A stretch of 64,000 nt of DNA from Cesiribacteraceae bacterium YIM B00369. Its GTDB lineage: Bacteria > Bacteroidota > Bacteroidia > Cytophagales > Cyclobacteriaceae. How positions within the stretch are numbered: the stretch's first letter is position 1; each line of letters begins with the position of its first letter. The translations under genes and the position numbers were made by a program. The notes under the pieces are model-generated. The model saw only the letters and a program-made list of their open reading frames with translations. It did not search any database and was not told where the DNA came from. Below are positions 51,879 through 60,176 of this stretch, piece after piece. The stretch covers positions 62,001 through 126,000 of the forward strand of contig JAFMYY010000001.1 of assembly GCA_017948555.1 (NCBI GenBank). The letters are read 5' to 3'.

Positions 51879-53681
51879 ATGGGTTTTGAAGCCATTGTTG
51901 TGCTGTTGGTAATTATAACAGCAGTTGTTTTATTCGCCACAGAATGGTTATCTGTGGATCTTGTGGCTCTTCTGATCATGGTGAGCCTTGTTCTTACGGG
52001 CATAATTTCTGCTGATGAAGGAGTGGCAGGCTTCAGTAACAATGCCACCCTCACTGTAGCTTTTATGTTTGTATTGAGCGCATCCCTCCTGAAAACAGGT
52101 GCTTTGCAGCAAATGGGGCCCCGCCTGACTTCTATATTCCAGAAAAACCATATGCTGGGAATGATTTTAATGATGGTGTTGGTGGCCTTTGTTTCTGCTT
52201 TTGTTAATAACACTCCAGTGGTAGCCATTTTTATTCCGGTGGTAATGCAGGTTGCTCAGGGGATAGGCCAAAGCCCCTCCAAACTTTTAATTCCTCTGTC
52301 GTATGCTTCTATTTTTGGTGGTTCATGTACGCTCATTGGTTCCTCCACCAATATTTTAGTAAGTGGAATTGCTCAAAAGGCAGGCCTGGAGCCATTTTCC
52401 ATGTTTTTATTAACGCCGGTAGGCATTGTGCTGCTGATAGCGGGTATATTATACATGGCCTTTTTCGGTATTAAAATTTTGCCTGACAGGAAGCAGGAAA
52501 CAGACCTTGGAAATAAATTCAGTGTGCGGGATTACCTGGCGGAGATACAGCTTAGTGAGGAGTCGGATTCGGTGGGGCAGAAAATTATGGATGCTCCCCT
52601 GGTGCGACAGCTGGAGCTGGATATTATTGAGGTGCGGAGGGAGAACGGAAACCAGCACTACCTGCCGCCGGGCGACCTTGTACTGCGGGCGGGCGATACT
52701 CTGAAGGTCCATTTTAATATGGACAAAATGATTCAGCTTAAAGAGCAGGCTAAAATAAACCCGGCAACGGCCATCAGTATTAATAATAATTTATTAACTG
52801 ATAAGAATACCACCCTGGTGGAGCTGATTATAACATCAAAATCCGAATTTGATGGAAAATCTCTTAAAGAGCTTGATTTCAGGAGAAAATACCGTGCTGT
52901 TCCGCTGGCTATAAAACACCGCGAAGAGGTATTGCACGAAAGGTTGCAGGAAGCCCGCCTTCAGCCGGGGGACCTTATTCTTGCCGAGGTAAAAACGCAC
53001 TTTCTCGATAACCTTAAAGAGCTGGAAAAAAAGCAGGAAAGCCCTTTTATTGTTCTTTCAGAAGCCGGAATGACCGATTTTAACAGGAGGAACTTTTATA
53101 TTGTAGCTGCCATTGGTGCTGCGGTAATTATTGCAGCCACCCTCGATATTATTCCTATCATGATCGCTACTATTGCAGGGGCTACTGCTTTGGTACTGAG
53201 CCGTTGTATTACTATGAAGGAGTTTTACAGTGCAATTGAGTGGAAAGTAGTATTCCTGCTTGCAGGGGCATTAAGCATGGGGGTGGCGATGAAGAACAGC
53301 GGGCTGGCAGATATAATTGCCGGGGGGCTGATAGTACATCTTGGCCCCTGGGGGCCTGTGGCAGTGGTATCGGGTATTTACCTGATTACTGTTTTGCTTA
53401 CTGAAATTATGTCGAACAATGCTACTGCAGCACTAATTGCTCCTATTGCCATTGCAATGGCCGGAACTATGGGGGTGAGTCCTTTGCCGTTTTTAATGGC
53501 GGTTACATTTGCTGCTTCCGCAGGTTTTATGAGCCCTGTAGGTTACCAGACGCATATGATGATCTATTCGGCCGGGCAGTATAAGTTTACAGACTTTCTC
53601 AAAGTGGGGTCGCTGCTTAGTTTTATCTTCTGGATACTGGCCAGCTTACTGATTCCTTACTTCTTTCCCTTTTATCCCTGA
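51879..53681 (+). CDS. SLC13/DASS-family permease with two TrkA-C domains
   Basis: A 600-residue inner-membrane transporter. The N-terminal half has about five or six helices, including FVNNTPVVAIFIPVV and the substrate loop GGSCTLIGSSTNILVSG. Two TrkA-C (RCK_C) domains fill the central loop (about 205-285 and 305-395). The C-terminal helices include the matching NNATAALIAPIAIAMA and SAGFMSPVGYQTHMMI. This architecture is typical of sodium/sulfate or dicarboxylate permeases of the SAC1 type. The Rrf2 regulator upstream makes sulfate a reasonable guess. Confidence 0.9.
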   Translation: MGFEAIVVLLVIITAVVLFATEWLSVDLVALLIMVSLVLTGIISADEGVAGFSNNATLTVAFMFVLSASLLKTGALQQMGPRLTSIFQKNHMLGMILMMVLVAFVSAFVNNTPVVAIFIPVVMQVAQGIGQSPSKLLIPLSYASIFGGSCTLIGSSTNILVSGIAQKAGLEPFSMFLLTPVGIVLLIAGILYMAFFGIKILPDRKQETDLGNKFSVRDYLAEIQLSEESDSVGQKIMDAPLVRQLELDIIEVRRENGNQHYLPPGDLVLRAGDTLKVHFNMDKMIQLKEQAKINPATAISINNNLLTDKNTTLVELIITSKSEFDGKSLKELDFRRKYRAVPLAIKHREEVLHERLQEARLQPGDLILAEVKTHFLDNLKELEKKQESPFIVLSEAGMTDFNRRNFYIVAAIGAAVIIAATLDIIPIMIATIAGATALVLSRCITMKEFYSAIEWKVVFLLAGALSMGVAMKNSGLADIIAGGLIVHLGPWGPVAVVSGIYLITVLLTEIMSNNATAALIAPIAIAMAGTMGVSPLPFLMAVTFAASAGFMSPVGYQTHMMIYSAGQYKFTDFLKVGSLLSFIFWILASLLIPYFFPFYP

Positions 53682-53688
53682 AATTTAA

Positions 53689-53722
53689 ACCCACCTCCGT
53701 TTTTTTAAATCCGGAGGTGGGT
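53689..53722. terminator. Bidirectional terminator between permease and porin genes
   Basis: A perfect 11-bp stem ACCCACCTCCG (53689-53699) with its complement (53712-53722). The loop is T/A-rich. It lies between convergent stops at 53681 and 53733. Confidence 0.75.
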
Positions 53723-53732
53723 ATATTGGTTT

Positions 53733-54836
53733 TTAATTACCAATCAGGACAGTTATGGAGCTGGTAATAAAGAAATTATTCCGGCTGAAACGATCTTTAT
53801 TATAAAAGATTTCATCAGGGCTGTGGAGCCACCTTCCTTCCATGCGCCACATAGCATTTGGATTGGGAGCATAATCTATATTGGCCGAAAATCCACTGGT
53901 TTTAAATGGCTTAAAGTTCAGGGGTGGTACAATTACTCCGTGCTCATCTGAGTAGTATTCCATTCTGAAGGCAGTGGCCCAGCTGGTATTGATCCGGTAT
54001 TGCGAAATAAGGACCGGACTGAACCATATATTGTAGTTATTACCTTCTGCAGTTCTCTGCTGGGCTCCTGTGTCAAAACCCAGTATAAGCCCGAGTTTAG
54101 AGGTAAGGTCAAATTTTCCGTAAATATTATTAAAGTAGCGCATCCTGCGCGAAACATCAGGATCGTCTGTGCCTGTAAAAGTACTCCAGTTTAAAAGAAA
54201 ATTATTTCCGGTGTAGGTAATGCCGGTACCAAACGAGAGCAGGGAGTTACCCGGCACCCTTTGTATTCTTTGCCAGCCATTAACCAGGAGTCCTGTAAAT
54301 TCCCACTGCTTATCGGGGGTATAAGTTATTTTGGCCCCGGATAAAAAATAAGGAGAATTTTCTGCCAGCAGGGAACGTGTCAGGGTAGGGTTTTCAGAAT
54401 TAACGGCACTTTCAAAACCAATATGAGAACCAAAAATACCAGCATCGAGCCATAGGTTTTCTTTTAATGCTATTCCCGCATTGGCCTCAAAAACGTGTTT
54501 CAGAAGATCTTCCTCCGCAATGTAATTATCTTCGGCATAGGTGCCTGCCTGCAGGCCTATTCTGGCCCTGTACCCGGAGTGCTCCACCGATGCTCTCAGT
54601 AATCCCAGGTTCAGGTTAAATTCGTTATGCCGGTTGTGGTTGTAGAGGAACGGCTGCCTGTAAGGAGTGGCTGGCTTATTAAAATCGCGGGCATAATACA
54701 CATCCACTACTCCGGATAAAGAAATTTCAGCCTTTTTCGATGTAATCATGGTACTGTCCTGCCCATAGACTTTGGCACAGGTGCCTGCAAGCATCAGTAA
54801 AGAAACAACAGGAAAAAGAAATATTCTGTCAATCAT
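53733..54836 (-). CDS. Outer-membrane beta-barrel porin (BBP2-like)
   Basis: A 367-residue exported protein with a signal peptide (1-25, ending at VYGQ). The body is made of alternating amphipathic strands: AEISLSGVVDVYYARDFNKP at the start, LGLLRASVEHSGYRARIGLQ, FGTGITYTGNNFLLNWS, and a final strand FFITSSITVLIGN. This matches the Bacteroidetes putative beta-barrel porin-2 group. It could be a channel for ions or small solutes. It follows trkH by 56 nt on the same strand and may be expressed with it. Confidence 0.8.
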   Translation of the reverse strand: MIDRIFLFPVVSLLMLAGTCAKVYGQDSTMITSKKAEISLSGVVDVYYARDFNKPATPYRQPFLYNHNRHNEFNLNLGLLRASVEHSGYRARIGLQAGTYAEDNYIAEEDLLKHVFEANAGIALKENLWLDAGIFGSHIGFESAVNSENPTLTRSLLAENSPYFLSGAKITYTPDKQWEFTGLLVNGWQRIQRVPGNSLLSFGTGITYTGNNFLLNWSTFTGTDDPDVSRRMRYFNNIYGKFDLTSKLGLILGFDTGAQQRTAEGNNYNIWFSPVLISQYRINTSWATAFRMEYYSDEHGVIVPPLNFKPFKTSGFSANIDYAPNPNAMWRMEGRWLHSPDEIFYNKDRFSRNNFFITSSITVLIGN

Positions 54837-54893
54837 ACTATAAAAAATAACAACCAGGCCGCTAGTGGATAAAGGTTTTTTAAGCCGCTTAAC

Positions 54894-56717
54894 TTAGCCT
54901 ACCATAATATGGGCTTTCGGGTATTTATACGATTGGGTGGTTACCCTGGAAACAAAGGCAATGGCAAAAGTTATGGTGCCCACACGGCCAATAAACATGG
55001 AAATAATAATCACTATGCGGCCGTAGCTGCTGAGGGAACCGGTAATGCCTGTGCTCAGCCCTACAGTGCCAAAGGCAGAAACTTCCTCGAAAAACAGATC
55101 TATAAACTTCATGCCGGGTTCAAAAATGGTAAGAAGGAGTGTGCCCAATACCACAAAGCCTACCGCGAAGGCAAAAATAGAAAGAGCCCTGAAAAGCAGT
55201 GAATTACCAATATAATTTCTGCCGATTTCCAGCCTTAGCTTACCACGGATAGTGGCCACAGCAGAAGCAAATACAAGGTAAAAGGTGGAGGTTTTAATAC
55301 CGCCTGCAATGGAGCCGGAGCTGCCACCAACAAACATCAGGAAAATAACGATCAGGTAAGTCGGGAGCCGAAGCTGAGAGAAATCCACTGAATTGAAGCC
55401 TGCGGTCCTGGTAATGGTGGACTGGAAGAAGCTGGTGACGAGGGCTTCTATAAAAGTCAGGTTAGCAAGGGTGTTATTTCTTTCCAGCAGGTAAAAGGTA
55501 ATGGTACCGAATGCCAGTAAGGCAATAGAAACATATACTGCTATCTTAGTTCCCAGGGTCCAGTCCCGCCATGGGTTATGAAGCCTTTGGCGTAATTTTG
55601 TAATGGACAAGATGTCCTGGATAACCGGGAAGCCAATGCCTCCCAAAATAACAAGGGCACATATTACCAGGTGCATGATGTAAGCCTCCCGCACATATTC
55701 TTCGTAAAGGCCATTTGTAAACAGGCTGAATCCTGCATTGCAAAAGGCAGATACAGAATGAAAAAGAGAATAGAACAGCTTTTGATTAAGAGACTCAAAC
55801 TGCACCTCATTGCCCCAGGTGGAAAAGATACAGGCAAAACCAATAAATTCAATCAGCAGGGTTATCGAAATTATTTTGCCAAGCAGGCTTTTGGCTGTTA
55901 AAAGAGATTCGCTGCTGAGAAAGTCCTGGAGCATTGCCTGGTGGCGGATACCCACACCCTGGCCCAGGAAAAGAGTAAAGAAGCTTGCGAAGGAAAGGAT
56001 GCCAAAGCCTCCGAGCTGGATCAGTACCAGGATAACTGCCTGCCCCGTGGTGGTAAAATAAGTAGCAGTATCCACTACAATAAGGCCTGTTACACACACT
56101 GCACTGGTACTTGTAAAAAGCGCTTCCAGAAAAGGCATACTTCCGGGGCGTATGGTCATTTCAGGCATCATTAAAATGCCGGTGCCAAAGAGAATAAGAA
56201 TAAGAAAGCTTAATAAAAAGGCTGCTGCAGGCTTTAAGTTAAGATTGCTGAGCCTTGAACCGGCTATTCCCGCCTCGTAAAAAAGCAGTACAAAAATAAA
56301 TATGGTAATGGTGGACTGGTAAAAGCTCAGGGGGTTTTCAATATTTGCCCGGGCGAGCAGTTCAGGAATAATGTGGTAGCCAAAAACATATCCGAAGAAT
56401 CCGTTTAAAAGAATAATAACCATCAGGATGCCTTCAAACAAATGTTTCCGTACAAATTCTATCCTCCTGAAAGCATAGAGCCAGCGGATGAGATATGCAA
56501 CCACAAATATGGCAAAGATTATATCGAAGCCATAAAACAGTTGTTTGCGTTCCTGAGGAGTGAGGGGAAAACCAAAGCTGTATACCAGCAAACCCATGGC
56601 GGCCACGGAGCTGATAAAGGTGATTGTCCTGATAGATGAATACGCCTTTTCCCGGCTTCCGTAAAGGAGATGGTTAAGGGCTTCTGAGAGATTGTTTTTT
56701 AGTCTGCTGAATTTCAT
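54894..56717 (-). CDS. trkH: TrkH/KtrB-type potassium uptake channel subunit
   Basis: A 607-residue membrane protein. The four selectivity-filter repeats are visible: TSAVCVTGLIVVD, SAFCNAGFSLF, ITRTAGFNSVDFSQ and FGTVGLSTGI. There are two or three extra helices in the first ~130 residues (TFISSVAAMGLLVYSFGF, FVRKHLFEGILMVIILLNGF) compared with short KtrB proteins. It conducts K+ inward and normally needs a cytoplasmic RCK partner (TrkA/KtrA), which is not encoded nearby. The start overlaps the rfaE1 stop (ATGA), which points to coupled translation. Confidence 0.9.
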   Translation of the reverse strand: MKFSRLKNNLSEALNHLLYGSREKAYSSIRTITFISSVAAMGLLVYSFGFPLTPQERKQLFYGFDIIFAIFVVAYLIRWLYAFRRIEFVRKHLFEGILMVIILLNGFFGYVFGYHIIPELLARANIENPLSFYQSTITIFIFVLLFYEAGIAGSRLSNLNLKPAAAFLLSFLILILFGTGILMMPEMTIRPGSMPFLEALFTSTSAVCVTGLIVVDTATYFTTTGQAVILVLIQLGGFGILSFASFFTLFLGQGVGIRHQAMLQDFLSSESLLTAKSLLGKIISITLLIEFIGFACIFSTWGNEVQFESLNQKLFYSLFHSVSAFCNAGFSLFTNGLYEEYVREAYIMHLVICALVILGGIGFPVIQDILSITKLRQRLHNPWRDWTLGTKIAVYVSIALLAFGTITFYLLERNNTLANLTFIEALVTSFFQSTITRTAGFNSVDFSQLRLPTYLIVIFLMFVGGSSGSIAGGIKTSTFYLVFASAVATIRGKLRLEIGRNYIGNSLLFRALSIFAFAVGFVVLGTLLLTIFEPGMKFIDLFFEEVSAFGTVGLSTGITGSLSSYGRIVIIISMFIGRVGTITFAIAFVSRVTTQSYKYPKAHIMVG

Positions 56718-57709
56718 GCAGAAAGGTTGTGCTTAACAGCTTCTTCGTATAATCTTGCTTTATCGACCGGTACTACTCCTAAATGTTCACACACTAAGCC
56801 TCCTCCTAAATTAGATAAAGCTGCAATAAAGCGGGGGGGGAGCTTAAGCGCTAAAGTAAGTGCTGCCAGACTAACAACTGTGTCGCCCGCTCCGGAAACA
56901 TCGGAAATGCTTCGTATATGTGCAGGCAGTAAATAATGTTCAGCAGGAGCATCGATATAGATGCCGCGCTCGGAAAGGGTAACCATGGCGATATTGAGCT
57001 TAAGAGCCTCTTTCAGTTGCTTTACAGCTTCTTCAACGGCTTGCTGGTCGCCTTTTTCAAAATCAAGTTTAAGGCCTTCCCGTAGTTCTTTGAGGTTTGG
57101 TTTAAAAAGGGTAGCTTCTTTGTAGCAGAAAAAATTTCGCTTTTTAGGGTCCACCACAGTAGGGATTCCTTCTGCCTTAGCAAGGCGGATGGTTTCGCTG
57201 ATAACCTCTTCGTTCAGCACACCTTTGTCGTAATCTTCAAAAATTACCACATCGGCTTCCGGAATCAGTTGGGCGATCCGCTGCATGAGCTGCTCCTGTT
57301 CGGAAGGGTGCAGGTTTTTGTCGTATTCGGAATCGACCCTTAAAATATGCTGGCTGTTTGAAAGTACTCTTTCTTTGATGGTGGTGATGCGATGTTCACT
57401 GCGGATTATTCCCCGGCCGGTAATATTACGTTCTTCCAGCAGGTTGCAGAATTCGGAGGCATTAAAATCATTGCCTACAACGGAACAAAGAATGGGGCTG
57501 GCGCCCATGGCCTGAATATTCAGGGCCACATTAGCGGCGCCACCCAGTCTTTTTTCACGTTTTGTAACCTGCACAACAGGAACAGGAGCCTCCGGCGATA
57601 TACGTTCCACTTTGCCCCATATATAGGCATCGATCATTACATCACCCACAATAAGCACCTTTAGCCCGTTGAAGGATTCAAATATATCTTCCAGAGAGGG
57701 AATCCCCAT
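56714..57709 (-). CDS. rfaE1: Heptose-7-phosphate kinase (PfkB family, RfaE domain I)
   Basis: A 331-residue PfkB-type kinase. The N-terminal signature RLGGAANVALNIQAMGASPI and the C-terminal catalytic signature DVSGAGDTVVSLAALTLAL are complete; the middle has VIFEDYDKGVLNEEVI and DPKKRNFFCYKEATLFKPN, typical of RfaE/HldE1. It phosphorylates D-glycero-D-manno-heptose 7-phosphate for LPS or surface glycan. The cytidylyltransferase half (HldE2) is not fused here, so it must be separate. It lies between the aminotransferase gene (6 nt) and trkH (4-nt overlap). Confidence 0.87.
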   Translation of the reverse strand: MGIPSLEDIFESFNGLKVLIVGDVMIDAYIWGKVERISPEAPVPVVQVTKREKRLGGAANVALNIQAMGASPILCSVVGNDFNASEFCNLLEERNITGRGIIRSEHRITTIKERVLSNSQHILRVDSEYDKNLHPSEQEQLMQRIAQLIPEADVVIFEDYDKGVLNEEVISETIRLAKAEGIPTVVDPKKRNFFCYKEATLFKPNLKELREGLKLDFEKGDQQAVEEAVKQLKEALKLNIAMVTLSERGIYIDAPAEHYLLPAHIRSISDVSGAGDTVVSLAALTLALKLPPRFIAALSNLGGGLVCEHLGVVPVDKARLYEEAVKHNLSA

Positions 57710-57715
57710 CTATTT

Positions 57716-58915
57716 TTACTTCTTCAGTTTAGCAAGTGCGTCTTTAATTCTTTTCAATGCTTCTTTCAGGTCTTCGTCTGAAGCGGCATAAGAAAGACGG
57801 ATACACTCAGGGGCACCAAAAGCACTGCCGGTAACTACTGAAACATGAGCAACGTCCAGAAGGTACATAGCCAGTTCATCGGCATTGTTTACTGTTCTTC
57901 CTTCGCTGCTACGGCCAAAATAGGCGCTTACATCAGGGAAGAAGTAAAATGCGCCGCTTGGGGTGTAGTTTTTAATATCAGGAATTTCATTCAGCAGGTC
58001 CAGCACCAGGTTACGGCGGCGAAGGTATGCTTCCTTCATTTTGCGGGTAGGCTCCTGGTCGGCAGTAATGGCCACAAGAGCTGCACGCTGGGCAATGCTG
58101 TTTGTTCCTGAAGTAATCTGTCCCTGGTATTTGGTACATGCTTTTGCAATCCACTCAGGAGCGCAAATGTAACCAATACGCCAGCCGGTCATGGCATGGC
58201 CTTTTGAGAAGCCGTTTACAGTTACCACCTGGTCGGCTACTTCAGGGAAAGAGCCAAGGCTTACATGCTCACCCACGAAATTGATGTATTCGTAGATTTC
58301 ATCAGCAATGGCGATAATGTTTTTATGTTTAGCTAAAACCTTAGCAATGGCAGCAAGTTCTTCGCGGGACCATACAGCTCCAGTAGGGTTACTTGGAGAT
58401 GAATAGATGATAGCGCGTGTCTTGTCTGTAATGGCAGCTTCCAGCTGTTCGGCAGTTGTTTTGAAGTTATTGGAAATATCGCCTTTTACTTCTACAGGAA
58501 TACCTTCTGTAAGCTGGACAACAGCCTGGTAACTCACCCAGTATGGGGAAAAAATGATTACTTCATCACCAGGGTTTACAATAGAGTACATAACATTGGC
58601 AATAGACTGCTTGGCACCTGTGGATACCACAATGTTATTTTCAGTACACTTGATGTTGTTCTCGCGCTGCAGTTTTTCAGCAAGGGCTTTGCGAAGATCG
58701 CCGTAGCCAGGTACAGGAGAGTAGTCAAACCACTTTCCTTCATCGATAGCGGCTTTAGCCCCTTCTGCAATATGTTTCGGGGTGCTGAAATCCGGTTCTC
58801 CAAGGCTCAGGCTGATAATGTTGATGCCTTTTTCTTTATACTCTCTGGCTTTTTGAGCCATGGCAATAGTAGCAGATTCTGCAAGTCCTGCGATTCTGTC
58901 TGAAAGCTTATTCAT
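57716..58915 (-). CDS. Class I aminotransferase, probably aspartate aminotransferase (Ib type)
   Basis: A 399-residue PLP enzyme of the class Ib group. It has ISLSLGEPDFSTPKHIAEGA, VVSTGAKQSIANVMYSIVNP, IIYSSPSNPTGAVWSREEL, IADEIYEYINFVGE, and the PLP lysine in VNGFSKGHAMTGWRIGYI. It moves amino groups between aspartate and 2-oxoglutarate; related enzymes also use prephenate or alanine. It begins an operon with rfaE1 and trkH. A promoter box lies about 40 nt upstream. Confidence 0.93.
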   Translation of the reverse strand: MNKLSDRIAGLAESATIAMAQKAREYKEKGINIISLSLGEPDFSTPKHIAEGAKAAIDEGKWFDYSPVPGYGDLRKALAEKLQRENNIKCTENNIVVSTGAKQSIANVMYSIVNPGDEVIIFSPYWVSYQAVVQLTEGIPVEVKGDISNNFKTTAEQLEAAITDKTRAIIYSSPSNPTGAVWSREELAAIAKVLAKHKNIIAIADEIYEYINFVGEHVSLGSFPEVADQVVTVNGFSKGHAMTGWRIGYICAPEWIAKACTKYQGQITSGTNSIAQRAALVAITADQEPTRKMKEAYLRRRNLVLDLLNEIPDIKNYTPSGAFYFFPDVSAYFGRSSEGRTVNNADELAMYLLDVAHVSVVTGSAFGAPECIRLSYAASDEDLKEALKRIKDALAKLKK

Positions 58916-58955
58916 AGTAGATTTATTTGAGGACGTAAAATTAATAACTTAGCCC

Positions 58956-58963
58956 CAAATCTA
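58956..58963 (-). promoter_or_regulatory. Promoter box of the aminotransferase-rfaE1-trkH operon
   Basis: The minus-strand sequence TAGATTTG fits TAnnTTTG, 40 nt from the ATG at 58915. No clear upstream TTG at the usual spacing. Confidence 0.4.
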
Positions 58964-59006
58964 TAATTTTCAGGCGAGAATTATCACTTTAGAGAAGTAA
59001 AATTAC

Positions 59007-59636
59007 CTAATATCCGTTCGAATTGTAAGTAGTCCGGCTGATGATGCTTCTGCCCAGGGTAATTTCGTCGGTATACTCCAGCTCTCCGCCCACAGGGATG
59101 CCCCTTGCAATGGAGCTTACTTTAGTGCCATGCGGGCCGAGTTTTTTAGTTATGTAAAAGGCGGTGGTATCGCCTTCCATAGTAGGGCTCAGGGCAAGAA
59201 TTATTTCTTTAACCGGATTTTCACCGGCAGCACTTATTATTACCCTCTGGATCAGGGAATCGAGCTTAATATCCGCAGGACCAACGCCTTCAATGGGGGA
59301 AATAACACCACCCAGAACATGGTAAAGCCCCTGATACTGGGCAGTATTTTCTATGGCAATTACATCCTGAGGGTTTTCCACCACGCAAATAATGGAGCGG
59401 TCGCGCCGGTGGCTGGCGCAAACGCCGCACAAAGGAGCATCGGAGAAGTTATGGCAGTCCCTGCAATACTGCGTTTTGGTCCTCAGTTCTACCAGCGCCT
59501 CTGCCAGAGCCTGTGTGTCTTCTTCCTCTTCCCTGAGCAGGTAAAGTGCCAGGCGGAGAGCGGTTTTTTTTCCTATGCCGGGAAGTTTTGAAATCTCTTC
59601 CACGGCCTTTTCAATATGTTTGGAGGGGTATTGCAT
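59007..59636 (-). CDS. recR: Recombination protein RecR
   Basis: A 209-residue DNA-repair protein that acts with RecO (and RecF) to load RecA on gapped DNA. The helix-hairpin-helix is LPGIGKKTALRLALYLL. The four-cysteine zinc motif is CRDCHNFSDAPLCGVCASHR. The Toprim domain follows (ICVVENPQDVIAIENTAQYQ), with the closing GIPVGGELEYTDEITLGRSI. The length is normal. It is monocistronic, and a heptamer repeat lies upstream of the start. Confidence 0.97.
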   Translation of the reverse strand: MQYPSKHIEKAVEEISKLPGIGKKTALRLALYLLREEEEDTQALAEALVELRTKTQYCRDCHNFSDAPLCGVCASHRRDRSIICVVENPQDVIAIENTAQYQGLYHVLGGVISPIEGVGPADIKLDSLIQRVIISAAGENPVKEIILALSPTMEGDTTAFYITKKLGPHGTKVSSIARGIPVGGELEYTDEITLGRSIISRTTYNSNGY

Positions 59637-59651
59637 GTTAATGGGCTAATT

Positions 59652-59820
59652 AAGAACCAAGAATTAAGAACTAAGAACCAAGAAGCTTAAGCCTGGAGCG
59701 GCAATTCATGTTTTATACTATTTGGGGTAGTAAAATTTCAGAAAATCTAATAAAGAGAGTACTTAGTGAAAACAAATGCATTTTACTCCTGGTTCCTGGT
59801 TCTTGACTCATGATTATTCC
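59652..59820. repeat. Heptamer repeat locus 6 (recR-clpS gap)
   Basis: Five in-phase 7-mers of the AAGAACC/AAGAATT type (59652-59686) face five in-phase 7-mers of the TTCCTGG/TTCTTGA type (59786-59820). The right arm ends 3 nt from the clpS stop. About 100 nt lie between the arms. Confidence 0.85.
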
Positions 59821-59823
59821 CTC

Positions 59824-60105
59824 TCACACAATTTTCGCATCAATTCCCGCATCGCAGATGCCGTCCTTAAAAGGCTTAAGCTCTTCGTAGGTGCCTTTTT
59901 TTACAGAGCATTTTCCCTTGTAGTGGATCAGCCAGGTGCATTGCTCTGCCTGTTGGGGCGAATGTTTACAAACCTTCACCAGGGTATTAATCACATGGTC
60001 GAAGGTATTATAATCGTCGTTGTACACCATCAGGTCACGTTCATCAACAGTAACCTCATCCACCAGTACTTCAACTTCTTCTTCAAATTGATGTGTGTTT
60101 CTCAT
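59824..60105 (-). CDS. clpS: ClpS protease adaptor
   Basis: A 93-residue adaptor that hands N-degron substrates to ClpAP-type proteases. The core is LMVYNDDYNTFDHVINTLVK with the substrate-pocket Asn-Asp-Asp, followed by HSPQQAEQCTWLIHYKGKCS. This second block differs from the usual EGCKAIMLMVHTEGKA in detail but keeps the fold. The N-terminal ~20 residues are acidic and flexible. No clpA/clpC gene is adjacent. A promoter box lies about 20 nt upstream of the ATG. Confidence 0.9.
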   Translation of the reverse strand: MRNTHQFEEEVEVLVDEVTVDERDLMVYNDDYNTFDHVINTLVKVCKHSPQQAEQCTWLIHYKGKCSVKKGTYEELKPFKDGICDAGIDAKIV

Positions 60106-60125
60106 ACTTTATGTCGGTTCTGTGG

Positions 60126-60133
60126 CAAAAATA
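60126..60133 (-). promoter_or_regulatory. clpS promoter box
   Basis: The minus-strand sequence TATTTTTG fits TAnnTTTG, with a leader of about 15-20 nt. The upstream box is not clear. Confidence 0.35.
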
Positions 60134-60176
60134 ACAAATATTCAGCAAATTTACTTCCTTTTAAATACCTTACGTA

